Source: Propioniciclava soli
Lineage (GTDB): Bacteria; Actinomycetota; Actinomycetes; Propionibacteriales; Propionibacteriaceae
Length of the DNA: 64,000 bases
Direction of reading: 5' to 3'
NCBI RefSeq assembly: GCF_014858005.1
Contig: NZ_JACYOT010000001.1
Location: forward strand, 124,001 to 188,000
The translations under genes were made by a program, and so were the position numbers. Of the stretch, positions 44,109 through 53,177 are shown piece after piece. Under the pieces are notes generated by a model. The model was not told the origin of the DNA. It saw nothing but the letters and a program-made list of their open reading frames with translations, and made no database searches. Position 1 is the stretch's first letter. Each line of letters starts with the position of its first letter.

Positions 44109-45170
44109 GTGAGCACCGTGGTGGGTGGGGCGGCGGCGTCCGGTTCGGTCGGTGGCGGGCCCCTGTTGAGCGTGCGTGACCTGAGCGTGGTGTTCGGACG
44201 CCGCGGCCAGCCGGGGTTCACGGCGGTCCACCACGTGTCGTTCGACGTGGCGGGCGGCGAGGTCGTGGGCATCGTGGGGGAGTCGGGCTCGGGCAAGTCG
44301 GTGACGTCGATGGCCGTGATGGGGCTGCTCCCGGCGCGCGGCGTCCGGATCAGCGGCGAGGCGCGTTACCGCGGCCGCGACCTGCTGACGATGCCCGACC
44401 GCGAGCGCGCCCGGTACCGCGGCGCCGAGCTCGCCATGGTGTTCCAGGACCCGATGACCTCGCTCAACCCCGTCGTCACCGTGGGGACCCAGGTGACCGA
44501 GGTGCTGCACGCCCACGAGCGGCTCTCGCGGGCGGACGCCCGCGACCAGGCCGTCGACCTGCTGCGGCGGTGCGGCATCCCCGACCCGGCGCGCCGGCTG
44601 GGGGAGTACCCGCACCAGCTGTCGGGCGGCATGCGCCAGCGGGCGCTGATCGCGACGGCGCTGGCGTGCAAGCCGAAGCTCCTGATCTGCGACGAGCCGA
44701 CCACCGCGCTCGACGTGACGATCCAGGCCCAGGTGCTTGAACTGCTGGTCGAGCTGGTCAGGGATCTGGGGACGGCGATGGTCATGATCACGCACGACCT
44801 GGGGGTCGTCGCCGGGCTGTGCGACCAGGTGAACGTCATGTACGCCGGCCGCATCGTCGAGCGGGCGGGCTGTCACGAGCTGTTCGCGCGCCCCCGGCAC
44901 CGCTACACGGAGGGGCTGCTGGCCTCGATCCCACGGCTGGACGGCGACCGGTCGCTGCCGCTCACGCCGATCCCGGGGACGCCGCGCGACGTGGTGGCGT
45001 GGGATCGGGCCTGCGCGTTTGCGCCCCGCTGCCGGTTCGTGACGGACGCCTGCGTGCGCGGCGACCTGGCCCTCGCCCCCCTGGGGCCGGGCCACGACGT
45101 CCGCTGCGTCCACCCCGCGGGCGGCGCCGCGCCCGGTGCCGTCACCGCCACGATCCAGGAGGCCCCGTGA
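44109..45170 (+). CDS. Dpp-type ABC ATPase, DppD-like
   Basis: A 353-residue ATPase: Walker [14 protein letters not shown], signature [15 protein letters not shown], Walker [15 protein letters not shown], and the C-terminal oligopeptide-transporter extension with [14 protein letters not shown], which in this family can hold an iron-sulfur cluster. The GTG start lies 4 bp after the permease stop; its 3' end overlaps the DppF-like gene by 4 bp. Confidence 0.92.
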   Translation: MSTVVGGAAASGSVGGGPLLSVRDLSVVFGRRGQPGFTAVHHVSFDVAGGEVVGIVGESGSGKSVTSMAVMGLLPARGVRISGEARYRGRDLLTMPDRERARYRGAELAMVFQDPMTSLNPVVTVGTQVTEVLHAHERLSRADARDQAVDLLRRCGIPDPARRLGEYPHQLSGGMRQRALIATALACKPKLLICDEPTTALDVTIQAQVLELLVELVRDLGTAMVMITHDLGVVAGLCDQVNVMYAGRIVERAGCHELFARPRHRYTEGLLASIPRLDGDRSLPLTPIPGTPRDVVAWDRACAFAPRCRFVTDACVRGDLALAPLGPGHDVRCVHPAGGAAPGAVTATIQEAP

Positions 45171-46237
45171 CCGATCACCTCGTCGAGGCCCAGGATCTCA
45201 AGGTGCACTACCCGATCCGCCGGGGGCTGGTGTTCGACCGCACAGTCGGCCACGTGCGCGCGGTGGACGGCGTCAGCCTGGCCGTGCCGCGCGGCAGCAC
45301 CTACGGGCTCGTCGGCGAATCGGGCTGCGGCAAGTCGACGCTCGGCCGGGCGCTGCTGCGCCTGGAGGAGACCGCGGGCGGGCAGATCGTCTTCGACGGC
45401 GACGACATCACCCAGCTCCGCGGCGAGCCGCTGCGGGTGCTGCGCCGACGGATGCAGATGGTGTTCCAGGATCCGATGGCGAGCCTCGACCCCCGCCAGT
45501 CGATCCAGTCGCTGCTCACCGAGCCGTTGCGCGTCCACGGCTTGGCGGAGGCCGATCGGGAGGAGTTCGGGGCCGACTCGTCGGCGTCCCACCTCGCCAA
45601 GGCGGTGCGCATGCTCGAGCTGGTGGGCCTGCCCCGCGCGACGCTCGAGAAGTACCCCCACGAGTTCTCCGGCGGGCAGCGGCAGCGGATCGGCATCGCG
45701 CGCGCGGTGATCCTGAACCCCGAGCTGGTGATCGCCGACGAGCCCGTCTCGGCGCTCGACGTCTCGGTGCAGGCCCAGGTCATCAACCTGCTCGAGGATC
45801 TGCAGGACGCCCTCGGCCTCACCTACGTCGTGGTCGCCCACGACCTGGCGGTCGTCCGGCACATCAGCGACCGCATCGGGGTGATGTATCTCGGCGTCAT
45901 CGTCGAGGAGGCACCGGCCGACGACCTCTACGCCGAGCCGCTGCACCCCTACACGATCACGCTGCTCTCGGCGATCCCGGTGCCGGATCCGGTCGCCGAG
46001 GCGTCCCGCGAGCGCATCCTGCTCTCCGGCGACCTGCCCAGCCCGGCGAACCCGCCGACCGGATGCCGCTTCCACACCCGGTGCCCCTGGGTGCGCGACG
46101 AGCTGTGCCGCACCGAGGTGCCCGCGCTGCGCGAGATCGCGCCGGGGCGGCGCGTGGCGTGCCACTGGGCGGAGTCCATCGCGGCGGGCCGGCTGGCCCC
46201 GGACGCCGACGCCGTGGTTCCGCCCCGCGGCGACTGA
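45167..46237 (+). CDS. Dpp-type ABC ATPase, DppF-like
   Basis: A 356-residue ATPase: Walker [32 protein letters not shown], signature [15 protein letters not shown], Walker [15 protein letters not shown], and C-terminal [16 protein letters not shown]. It completes the importer. The GTG start overlaps the dppD-like stop (GTGA). Confidence 0.92.
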   Translation: MTDHLVEAQDLKVHYPIRRGLVFDRTVGHVRAVDGVSLAVPRGSTYGLVGESGCGKSTLGRALLRLEETAGGQIVFDGDDITQLRGEPLRVLRRRMQMVFQDPMASLDPRQSIQSLLTEPLRVHGLAEADREEFGADSSASHLAKAVRMLELVGLPRATLEKYPHEFSGGQRQRIGIARAVILNPELVIADEPVSALDVSVQAQVINLLEDLQDALGLTYVVVAHDLAVVRHISDRIGVMYLGVIVEEAPADDLYAEPLHPYTITLLSAIPVPDPVAEASRERILLSGDLPSPANPPTGCRFHTRCPWVRDELCRTEVPALREIAPGRRVACHWAESIAAGRLAPDADAVVPPRGD

Positions 46238-46282
46238 CCCCGGCGATTCACGGGAACACCCGGCGTCGGCCAACAGACGGTC

Positions 46283-46455
46283 CACGTGGCGCACCCGGCA
46301 TTCACGTGGCGCACCCGAGAATGACGTGGCGCAGTGCCGCTCACGTGGCGGCCCGTCCAAGGCCCTCCAGGTGAGCGGCGCTGCGCCACGTGGAACTGAG
46401 GTCTGCCCAGTGGTGTTGAGCTGCGCCGGGTGGAGCTGCGGTGCGCCGGGTGGGC
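46283..46455. repeat. Cluster of CACGTGGCGCA-type short repeats
   Basis: In the 218-bp gap between the convergent dppF-like and nanE genes, ACGTGGCG-type units start at about 46284, 46304, 46324 and 46343. The inverted form TGCGCCACGTGG lies at 46382, and degenerate TGCGCCGGGTGG forms lie near 46430 and 46442. Spacing of the first four is about 20 bp. No gene was seen in the gap. Confidence 0.6.
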
Positions 46456-47136
46456 TCAGGCCGAGGCCACGGCTTCGGTGAACCAGCCCGTGAGGGTCGT
46501 CGGGTGGGTGATGGCGGTGCCGACCACGACGGCCCATGCGCCGTGCCGGATCGCGCGTGCAGCCTGAGCCGGCGTGTGGATCCGGCCCTCGACGAACACC
46601 GGCACGGACGCCAGCGCCACGACCTCGTCGATGCACTCCCAATCGGGGCCGTCCGTCTTGGGTCGCTCACCGGTGTAGCCGGCCAGGGTGGTCCCGAGGA
46701 TGTCCGCGCCGGCGTCCTGCGCGGCGGCCGCGTCGTCGGCCGACCCGCAGTCGGCCATCACCAGCACGTCAGGGAAACGGTTCTTCAGCTCGGTGACGGT
46801 GCGGGCGAACGACAGCCCGTCCGGACGCGGCCGCCGCGTCCCGTCCAGGGCCACCACCTCGACGCCGGTGTCGGCGACGGCGAGGCAGTCGTCGAGGGTC
46901 GGGGTGATGTAGACCCCGGAGTCCCCCACCTTCACCAGCCCGATCAGCGGCACGGACAGCACGGGGCGCATGGCCCGCAGGTCGTCCAGTCCCTTGCCGC
47001 GGATGCCCACCGCTCCACCGGCCACCGCCGCCTGGGCGACCTGCGCCATCGTCCGCGGGTCGAGCATCGGCTCGCCGGGGTAGGCCTGGCACGACACGAC
47101 CACGCCACCGCGCAGGGCCTCGAGATCCACCGTCAT
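46456..47136 (-). CDS. nanE: N-acetylmannosamine-6-phosphate 2-epimerase
   Basis: A 226-residue TIM-barrel enzyme of the NanE family: GGVVVSCQAYPGEPM at the N terminus, GAVGIRGKGLDDLR, LIGLVKVGDSGVYITPTLDDC, EVVALDGTRRPRP, VMADCGSADDA, LAGYTGERP and VFVEGRIHTPAQA. It converts ManNAc-6-P into GlcNAc-6-P in sialic-acid breakdown. It overlaps nanA by 4 bp (ATGA) and is last in the operon. Its product would be handled by NagA and NagB, encoded at 53910-55818. Confidence 0.92.
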   Translation of the reverse strand: MTVDLEALRGGVVVSCQAYPGEPMLDPRTMAQVAQAAVAGGAVGIRGKGLDDLRAMRPVLSVPLIGLVKVGDSGVYITPTLDDCLAVADTGVEVVALDGTRRPRPDGLSFARTVTELKNRFPDVLVMADCGSADDAAAAQDAGADILGTTLAGYTGERPKTDGPDWECIDEVVALASVPVFVEGRIHTPAQAARAIRHGAWAVVVGTAITHPTTLTGWFTEAVASA

Positions 47137-48071
47137 GACGCCACCCCCCGCGGCGACGCCACGAGGCCCACCTCGGCAAGGAGGACGTCGATGCGGGCGA
47201 GCGCCGCGTCCGGCAGCGGCGTGAGCGGTGCGGGCATGGCTCCGGACGCGATCACACCCAGCCGCGCCAGAGCCGCCTTGAACGCCCCGATGCCCGCGGC
47301 GTCACCACCGAGACCCACCGGGGTGAACGCGATCTCGAACAGGTGGGCCAGGCGATCCTGCTCGGCCCGGGCAGCACCCCAGTCGCCCAGGAGGGCGGCG
47401 TCCCAGAGGCGCCGGTACCCGGCCGGATCGACGTTCGCCAGGCCGGGGACCACGCCGTCGGCCCCCAGCAGCGCCATGCCGTCGACCATCACCTCGTGAC
47501 CGGTCGAGATCGACAGGGGGGAGCCGGCGTCCGCGTTGGCCCGCACCAGGCGGCGGAAGGAGACGTCATCGCCGGAGGAGTCCTTGACCCCGGCCAACAC
47601 CCCCTCGCGCCCCAGCTCCACCACGAGGTCGACGCCCAACTTCGCGTTCACCCGCACCGGCACGTCGTACGCGATCACCGGGACGTCGACGGCGCGCGCG
47701 ATCATCCGGAAGTGCTGGGCGACCTCCGCCGCCGACGCGAGCGCGTAGAAGGGCGCGGTCGCCACGACGGCGTCCGCACCCCAGTCGACAACGCGGCGCG
47801 CCAGCTCCGCGACCCGGCGGGCCGTCAGGTCGGGCGTCCCGACGAACACGGGCACTCGGCCCGCAGCACGATCCACCACCCGGCGGACCACCGCCTCGCG
47901 CTCCGCGTCGGTCAGGTAGGCCACCTGGCCGGATGAGCCGAGCACGAACAAGCCGTCCATGCCGCCGGCCACCAAGTGGTCGACCAGACGGTCCAGGCTC
48001 GGCAGGTCAAGCTCGCCGTCGACCGTGAAGGGCGTCAGGACGGGGGGGATGATGCCGGACAACAACGACAT
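47133..48071 (-). CDS. nanA: N-acetylneuraminate lyase (DapA/NanA superfamily)
   Basis: A 312-residue aldolase of the NAL/DHDPS superfamily: GIIPPVLTPFTVDGELD, FVLGSSGQVAYLTDAERE, YDVPVRVN with the catalytic Tyr, and the Schiff-base Lys in LAGVKDSSGD. Clustering with nanE, nagA and nagB points to sialic acid (Neu5Ac to ManNAc plus pyruvate) as substrate. The alternatives (other 2-keto-3-deoxy acids) cannot be fully excluded by sequence. It sits 3 bp downstream of the ATPase gene. Confidence 0.85.
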   Translation of the reverse strand: MSLLSGIIPPVLTPFTVDGELDLPSLDRLVDHLVAGGMDGLFVLGSSGQVAYLTDAEREAVVRRVVDRAAGRVPVFVGTPDLTARRVAELARRVVDWGADAVVATAPFYALASAAEVAQHFRMIARAVDVPVIAYDVPVRVNAKLGVDLVVELGREGVLAGVKDSSGDDVSFRRLVRANADAGSPLSISTGHEVMVDGMALLGADGVVPGLANVDPAGYRRLWDAALLGDWGAARAEQDRLAHLFEIAFTPVGLGGDAAGIGAFKAALARLGVIASGAMPAPLTPLPDAALARIDVLLAEVGLVASPRGVAS

Positions 48072-48074
48072 GGG

Positions 48075-48908
48075 TCACCTCTCCAGGAGGGTCGGGGCGG
48101 CACCGAGCAGGGTGCGCGTGTACGGGTGCTGCGGGTGGGTGAAGAGCGCGTCGGACGGCCCGGTCTCGACGATCTGCCCGGCGTTCATCACGGCCATCCG
48201 GTCGGAGACGTAGCGGACCGTCGCGATGTCGTGGCTGATGAACACCATGCCCAGGCCGAGGCCGTCCTTGAGGTCGGTGAGGAGGTTGAGCACCTGGGCG
48301 CGCACCGACACGTCGAGGGCAGAGGTGGGTTCGTCGGCGACGATGACGTCCGGCTCGAGCGACAGCGCCCGGGCGATCGCGACCCGCTGCCGCTGCCCGC
48401 CGGAGATCTGGCGGGGCAGCACGTCCAGCGCCGAGGCGGGCAGGCCGACCAGTTCGAGCAGCCGGCGCACCCGCGCCTCCCGCTCGTCCTCCGTCCCGAT
48501 GCGGTGGACGACGGGCGGGTCGAGCAGCTGGTCGCGCACGGGCATCCGCGGGTTGAGGGCGGTCGCAGGATCCTGGAACACCACGGAGACCGCGCGACCC
48601 AGCTCGCGCCGGAACCCCGCGCCGTAGCGCAACGGACGGCCCCGGAACAGCACCTCGCCCTGCGTCGGGCGTTGCAGACCCACGAGCACCCGGGCGAGCG
48701 TGGACTTCCCGCAGCCCGACTCGCCCACGATGCCCACCGTCTCGCCGCGGCGCACGGTGAAGTCGACGTCGTTCACGGCATGGACGGTGCCGGGGCGGAA
48801 GAGCCCGCCGGTCCGCGTCCGGTGGATCACGTGGACGCCGCGCAGCTCCAGTGCCGGAGAGTCGTCGGCAGGGCCGGCAGGGCCGGCGGTGGTGGCAGCG
48901 TGGCTCAT
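48075..48908 (-). CDS. Opp/Dpp-type ABC ATPase of the sialate locus
   Basis: A 277-residue OppF-like ATPase: Walker [19 protein letters not shown]-loop VFQDPATALNPRM, signature ISGGQRQRVAIARAL, Walker B VIVADEPTSALDVS, ending NAGQIVETGPSDALF and the family's C-terminal tail. It is intact. It follows the permease-ATPase fusion with a 4-bp overlap and precedes nanA by 3 bp. Confidence 0.88.
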   Translation of the reverse strand: MSHAATTAGPAGPADDSPALELRGVHVIHRTRTGGLFRPGTVHAVNDVDFTVRRGETVGIVGESGCGKSTLARVLVGLQRPTQGEVLFRGRPLRYGAGFRRELGRAVSVVFQDPATALNPRMPVRDQLLDPPVVHRIGTEDEREARVRRLLELVGLPASALDVLPRQISGGQRQRVAIARALSLEPDVIVADEPTSALDVSVRAQVLNLLTDLKDGLGLGMVFISHDIATVRYVSDRMAVMNAGQIVETGPSDALFTHPQHPYTRTLLGAAPTLLER

Positions 48909-50866
48909 CGGAGGGCCTCCAGTTCGGGGTGGGCCGCATACACGTGGTCGGTGCCCGGCACGGTGACCATCGGCGGCCGGACGTCGCGCCCGATCTCCGG
49001 GTGGGAGGAGCGGGGCGCGAAGCGGTCACCGGTGACGAACTCCCGCGGGCTGGGCACCACGCCCGGCACCTGGTGCAGCCGGCCCGCCCCGGACACGATG
49101 GAGAGCACCGATCCGAGCAACCCCCGGGTGTACTCGTGGCGCGGGTCGCGCAGCAGGTCGGCCGTCGCGCCCGACTCGACGACCTGCCCGGCGTACATCA
49201 CGGTGACGCGGTGGGCGACGGACGCGACGAGCGCCAGATCGTGGCTGACGAAGACCATGGCGAAGCCGAGCTTCTCCCGCAGGTCGTTGAGCAGGTCGAT
49301 GACCTGCTTCTGCACCGTCACGTCGAGCGCCGTGGTCGGCTCGTCGGCGATGACCAGGCGCGGGTTGCGCGTCAGCGCCATCGCGATGAGGACCCGCTGC
49401 CGCTGCCCACCCGAGAGTTCGTGCGGGTAGGACGCCAGCGTGCGGGCCGGGTCGAGGCCCACCAGGTCGAGCAAGTCCTCGGCCGACCGCTGCCCCCCGC
49501 GCGACGTGAGCTGCTTCAGCTGGGTGCGCACCAACATCGACGGGTTCAGGGAGCTGAGGGCGTCCTGGTAGATCATGGCGATCTCGTGGCCGCGCAGGGC
49601 GTTGTGCCGGGCCGGGCTGAGCGTGAGCAGGTCGGTGCCGTCGAAGCGGATCGATCCCGACAGCCGCGCCGAGGGCGGCAACAGCCCCATGATCGCCATC
49701 GACGTGATCGACTTGCCGCAGCCGGACTCGCCGACCAGGCCCATCGTCTCGCCGGGGCGCACGGCGAAGCTCACGTGGTCGACCACCGCGACGTCCCCAT
49801 GCTGCTCGGGGAAGCGGATCGACAGGTTGTCGACCTCCAGCAGGGGCGTGGCGTCCTCGGTGTAGACGAGCCGGTCGTTCCGCTCGGCCTCCACCACGGC
49901 GAGCGCGGCCAGGCGCTCCTCCAGCGGCACGGCGGGCTCCCCGGCGGCGGCGAGCTCGGCCGCCACGGCGTCCGCCCCCGCCTCGTCGGCGGCGTCGCGG
50001 ATCCTGACCGGACGCCGCGCCTTCGGCGCGACCATCGCGTCGGTCATCCCCTCGGAGAGGATGTTGAGGCACAACGTGGTGACGAGGATGGCGAGGCCGG
50101 GGAAGAACGTGGCCCACCAGCCGCCGATGAGGAGCAACTGCTTGCCGTCGGCCAGCACGTTGCCCCAGGACGGGTTCGGCGGGCGGACCCCAGCGTTGAT
50201 GAACGACAGGGACGCCTCGAACACGATGGCGTCCGCGACCAGCACGGTGGCGAACACCAGGATGGGCGCGATGCAGTTGCGGGCGACGTGCTTGGCGAGG
50301 ATCCACCACGTCGCGGCGCCCATGACGCGGGACGCGGCCACGTAGTCCTCCCCGAACTGGGCGAGCACATTGGCGCGCACCACCCGGGTGAGCTGCGGGG
50401 TGTAGAGGAACGCGATGGCGAACACGAGCACCGGCAGGGACGCCCCCCACACGGCGACGAACACCGCGGCGAGCGCGATGCCGGGGAAGCTCATGATGAT
50501 GTCGAGGATGCGCATGAGCACCTCGGAGACCCACTTGTGGCTCGTGGCGGCGACCGAGCCGAGGACGGCCGCGGCCACCAGGGCCACCGCGGTCGCAGCC
50601 AGGCCGATCACGAGCGAGCTGCGCGCACCGTGCACGACCCGGCTGAAGATGTCGCGTCCGATCTGGTCGGTGCCGAAGAAGTGCTCGGCGCTCGGCGGCT
50701 GGGCGGGGGTGCCGGTGGCCAGCGGGCTCTGCGTGGCGACGAGCGGCGCGAAGATCGCCATGAGGGCGACCACGGCGAGCAGCACGAGCGCGATGCGGGA
50801 CCCCCACGGCAGGGCGCGCAGGCGCAGGCCGGGCTCGGAGAGGCGTTCGGTGAGGCGGCGGCGCAT
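48905..50866 (-). CDS. Fused ABC permease (DppC-like) and ATPase (DppD-like)
   Basis: A 653-residue fusion. Residues 1 to about 290 are a DppC-like permease (IALVLLAVVALMAIFAPLVAT, HFFGTDQIGRDIFSRVVHGAR, EAA loop EDYVAASRVMGAATWWILAKH). An Ala/Glu linker follows. From about 345 there is a DppD-like ATPase (Walker [14 protein letters not shown], signature LSGGQRQRVLIAMAL, Walker [15 protein letters not shown]). It ends with an extra segment rich in Pro, HPEIGRDVRPP. Such fusions occur in some Opp-type importers, including sialate ones. Its partner permease upstream has no stop and the solute-binding protein is broken, so the importer may be dead. Confidence 0.88.
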   Translation of the reverse strand: MRRRLTERLSEPGLRLRALPWGSRIALVLLAVVALMAIFAPLVATQSPLATGTPAQPPSAEHFFGTDQIGRDIFSRVVHGARSSLVIGLAATAVALVAAAVLGSVAATSHKWVSEVLMRILDIIMSFPGIALAAVFVAVWGASLPVLVFAIAFLYTPQLTRVVRANVLAQFGEDYVAASRVMGAATWWILAKHVARNCIAPILVFATVLVADAIVFEASLSFINAGVRPPNPSWGNVLADGKQLLLIGGWWATFFPGLAILVTTLCLNILSEGMTDAMVAPKARRPVRIRDAADEAGADAVAAELAAAGEPAVPLEERLAALAVVEAERNDRLVYTEDATPLLEVDNLSIRFPEQHGDVAVVDHVSFAVRPGETMGLVGESGCGKSITSMAIMGLLPPSARLSGSIRFDGTDLLTLSPARHNALRGHEIAMIYQDALSSLNPSMLVRTQLKQLTSRGGQRSAEDLLDLVGLDPARTLASYPHELSGGQRQRVLIAMALTRNPRLVIADEPTTALDVTVQKQVIDLLNDLREKLGFAMVFVSHDLALVASVAHRVTVMYAGQVVESGATADLLRDPRHEYTRGLLGSVLSIVSGAGRLHQVPGVVPSPREFVTGDRFAPRSSHPEIGRDVRPPMVTVPGTDHVYAAHPELEALR

Positions 50867-50876
50867 GGCAGACCGT

Positions 50877-51845
50877 CCTGATCCTGGGGTTCACGAGGAC
50901 GTAGAGCACGTCCACGATGATGTTGATGACGATGAACGCGATCGCCACCGTCAAGGTGACGCCCTGGACGAGATAGACATCGTTCCGTGTCACCCCGTCG
51001 AGGATGAGCTGGCCCATGGCGCGGATGTTGAAGATGATCTCGATGATGACGGCACCGCCCATCAGGTAGCCGACGCGCAGGCCGAGCACGGTGATGGGGG
51101 TGATCAGCGCGTTGCGCAGCACGTTGCGGGCGATCACGACCGGCCGGGGGATGCCGGCGCCGATCGCGGTGCGGACGTAGTCGCGGTCGAGCTCCTCCAC
51201 CATCGAGGTGCGCACCACGCGCGTCAGGGAGCCGGCCACGGGCACCGCGAGCGCGATGGCGGGCAGCGAGATGTTGTTCACCCAGATGCCCGGATCCTGG
51301 GTGAACGGCACCCAGCGGGCGATGACGGCCGGGTAGAGCCCGGCGCCCCCGGGCACCGTCGAGAGCCACTGGATCAGCAGGATCGCCAGCCAGAAGGACG
51401 GCGTCGCCAGCGCCGCGATCGACAGGACGCGAATGATCTGGTCGGGCCAGCGGTCGCGGTACAGCGCGGCGGTGATGCCCAGCACGAGCGACAAGACGAC
51501 GGCCAGCACCAGACCCACCAAGGTGAGCTGCAGCGTGATGGGGAATGCCGCGGCGACGTACTCCGTCACCGGCACGTTGCCGGCGCTCATCCCCAGGTCA
51601 CCGCGTAGCAGACCGCCGAGGAAAGAGACGTAGCGCACGAGCAGGGGGTCGTTGAGGCCGTGGGTCTCCCGGTAGGCCTCGATGGCCTCCTGGGACGCCG
51701 CCTCACCGAGGGCGAGACGGGCCGGGTCGGCCGGGGAGAAGGACATCACCAGGAACACCAGCAGCGTCACGCCCAGCACCATGACGGGGAACGCGACGAG
51801 GCGGCGTCCGATGAGTTGGAGCAAGGTGGTCACAGGTGACTCCAA
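50877..51845 (-). CDS. DppB-like permease of the sialate locus, stop codon lost
   Basis: The first 323 residues are a normal six-helix DppB-type permease: RRLVAFPVMVLGVTLLVFLVMS, NVPVTEYVAAAFPITLQL, EAA loop DYVRTAIGAGIPRPVVIARNV, and the usual ending VDVLYVLVNPRIRT. No stop follows; the frame stays open out of frame through the next gene to 49026, giving 616 residues of meaningless Pro/Arg/Ala-rich sequence. The codons after NPRIR read ACG GTC TGC, then C and the ATG of the next gene. One change (TGA to TGC) would explain the loss. I give the end of the conserved part as the boundary. Confidence 0.7.
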
Positions 51846-51938
51846 GGAGATGACGAAAACGGGACCGGCCCCCAGCGGGGTGGGTCGGGGGACGGGTGGC
51901 CGGCCCGGAGGGAGGGGCCGGCCACCCGCGTCAGGGGG

Positions 51939-53098
51939 TCAGGCCTGCGTGGTGCCGACGTCGATGAACGACAGACCCGTCAGGGCGATGGGCTGGAAGT
52001 CGACCAGCGTGTCGGCGTCGTAGCCCGTCGTCGTCTTGCGGTGGAACAGCGGGTACAGCGGCACCTCGTCGCTGAGGAGGTTGAAGATCTCGCTCCACGT
52101 CGCCTCCTGCTCGGCACCGGTCTGCCGGGCGCCCTCGTCGAGCAGCGTCTGCACCTGCGTGTACGACTCCGTGCCCTTCCAGTGCATCCGGGCCTCGGTC
52201 CAGGTGTCCCCGGCGTACCACCAGCGCATGAGCAGGTCGGCGTCCGAGCCGAACACCGACGGGTCGCCGGGGGCGACGAGCACGTCATAGGCGTTCACGT
52301 TCTCGGGCCCGGTGATGGCGTTGTAGGCCTCCGAGCTCTGCCGCTCGTCGAACTCCACGGTCAGGCCGACCGCCTCCAGCGACTCCCTGATGATGGGGGT
52401 GGCGAGCTGCACCCAGCCGTGGTTGGTGCACATCATGCGGAACGAGGTCAGACCGGTCTCGGCGAGCAGTGCGCGGGCGCGGTCGGCGTCCAGCGCGTAC
52501 ACCGTCGACGCCCGCTCGTACGAGGGGTGCGTCTCCTGGAGGAACGAGGTGGCCGGGGTGGCGTTGCCCTGGTAGGCGGTCTGGACGACCTTCTCCATGT
52601 CGATCGCGTAGAGGAACGCCTGCCGGTTGCGCACGTCGTCGAACGGCGCCTTGCCCTGGTTGAACATGGCGAACAGCAGACCGAAGCCCTGCTCGGACGC
52701 CACCGTGGCGTTCTGCTCCAGGGTGGCGATCGAGAGCTCCGGGACGAGGTCCATGGGCCCGTGGCGCATGACCGACAACTCGGCCACGTCGCGCGAGATC
52801 GTCTTCGAGCGGTTCGACGACTACACCGGTTCGCGGCCAGCGTGAGGGCAGCGGTCGTGGTCAGCGGGTCGTAGCCGTTGGTGCCGAGCTCGTAGCTGAT
52901 GCCGGCGGTGATGGTGCCGTCCTCGGCGGCCGTGCCTGCGCCGGGGGTGGTGCCGGCGTCGGTGCCGGTCGTTTCGCGCTGGGCGGGGGTGGTGCCGCAG
53001 GCCGAGAGGGTGCCGGTGAGAGCCGCAGCGGCGCCCATGGCCCCGGCCAGCCCCAGGAAGCGCCGGCGCGTGGTGCCGGGGAAGAGTTCGTTGCTCGT
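51939..53098 (-). pseudogene. Broken solute-binding protein gene of the sialate transporter
   Basis: The N-terminal part (53098 to about 52831) encodes a Tat-type, lipobox-bearing leader (TTRRRFLGLAG ... TGTLSAC) and GISYELGTNGYDPLTTTAAL. The C-terminal part (52754 down to 51939) encodes the SBP-5 end, from DLVPELSIATLEQNA through GFGLLFAMFNQGKAPFDDVR to PLYPLFHRKTTTGYD. Between them about 75-90 bp reads correctly only on the opposite strand (GPWRMTDNSATSREIVFERF, then DDYTGSRPA), and roughly 170 codons are absent. The two coding parts are in different frames. The expected start codon is ACG (53096-53098), five bases after AGGAG, where ATG would be expected. Confidence 0.85.
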
Positions 53099-53111
53099 GG
53101 ACGCTCCTAAT

Positions 53112-53133
53112 GTCGGACGTCCGATGTCTGACG
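53112..53133. promoter_or_regulatory. Candidate GntR/FadR-type operator
   Basis: Between the divergent transporter and gntR genes lies the perfect palindrome TCGGACGTCCGA (53113-53124). Half-sites GTCGGACG (53112-53119) and GTCTGACG (53126-53133) are direct near-repeats. A TATAGA box follows at about 53144. It is probably bound by the regulator encoded at 53178. Confidence 0.5.
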
Positions 53134-53177
53134 TTTGTGCCAGTATAGAGGGACGCAGGGCGAAGGAGCAATCACGA

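Noticed and set aside
46283-46455. CRISPR array
   Set aside because: Units are about 10-12 bp, degenerate and in both orientations, with no regular spacers and no cas genes.
49026-50876. 939-residue permease product as a real multidomain protein
   Set aside because: Beyond residue 323 the sequence is out-of-frame translation of the next gene, with no domain.
51939-52787. Independent SBP-like gene starting at the ATG at 52787
   Set aside because: Its first residues are antisense to the inverted SBP fragment and there is no signal peptide; it is the tail of a broken gene.
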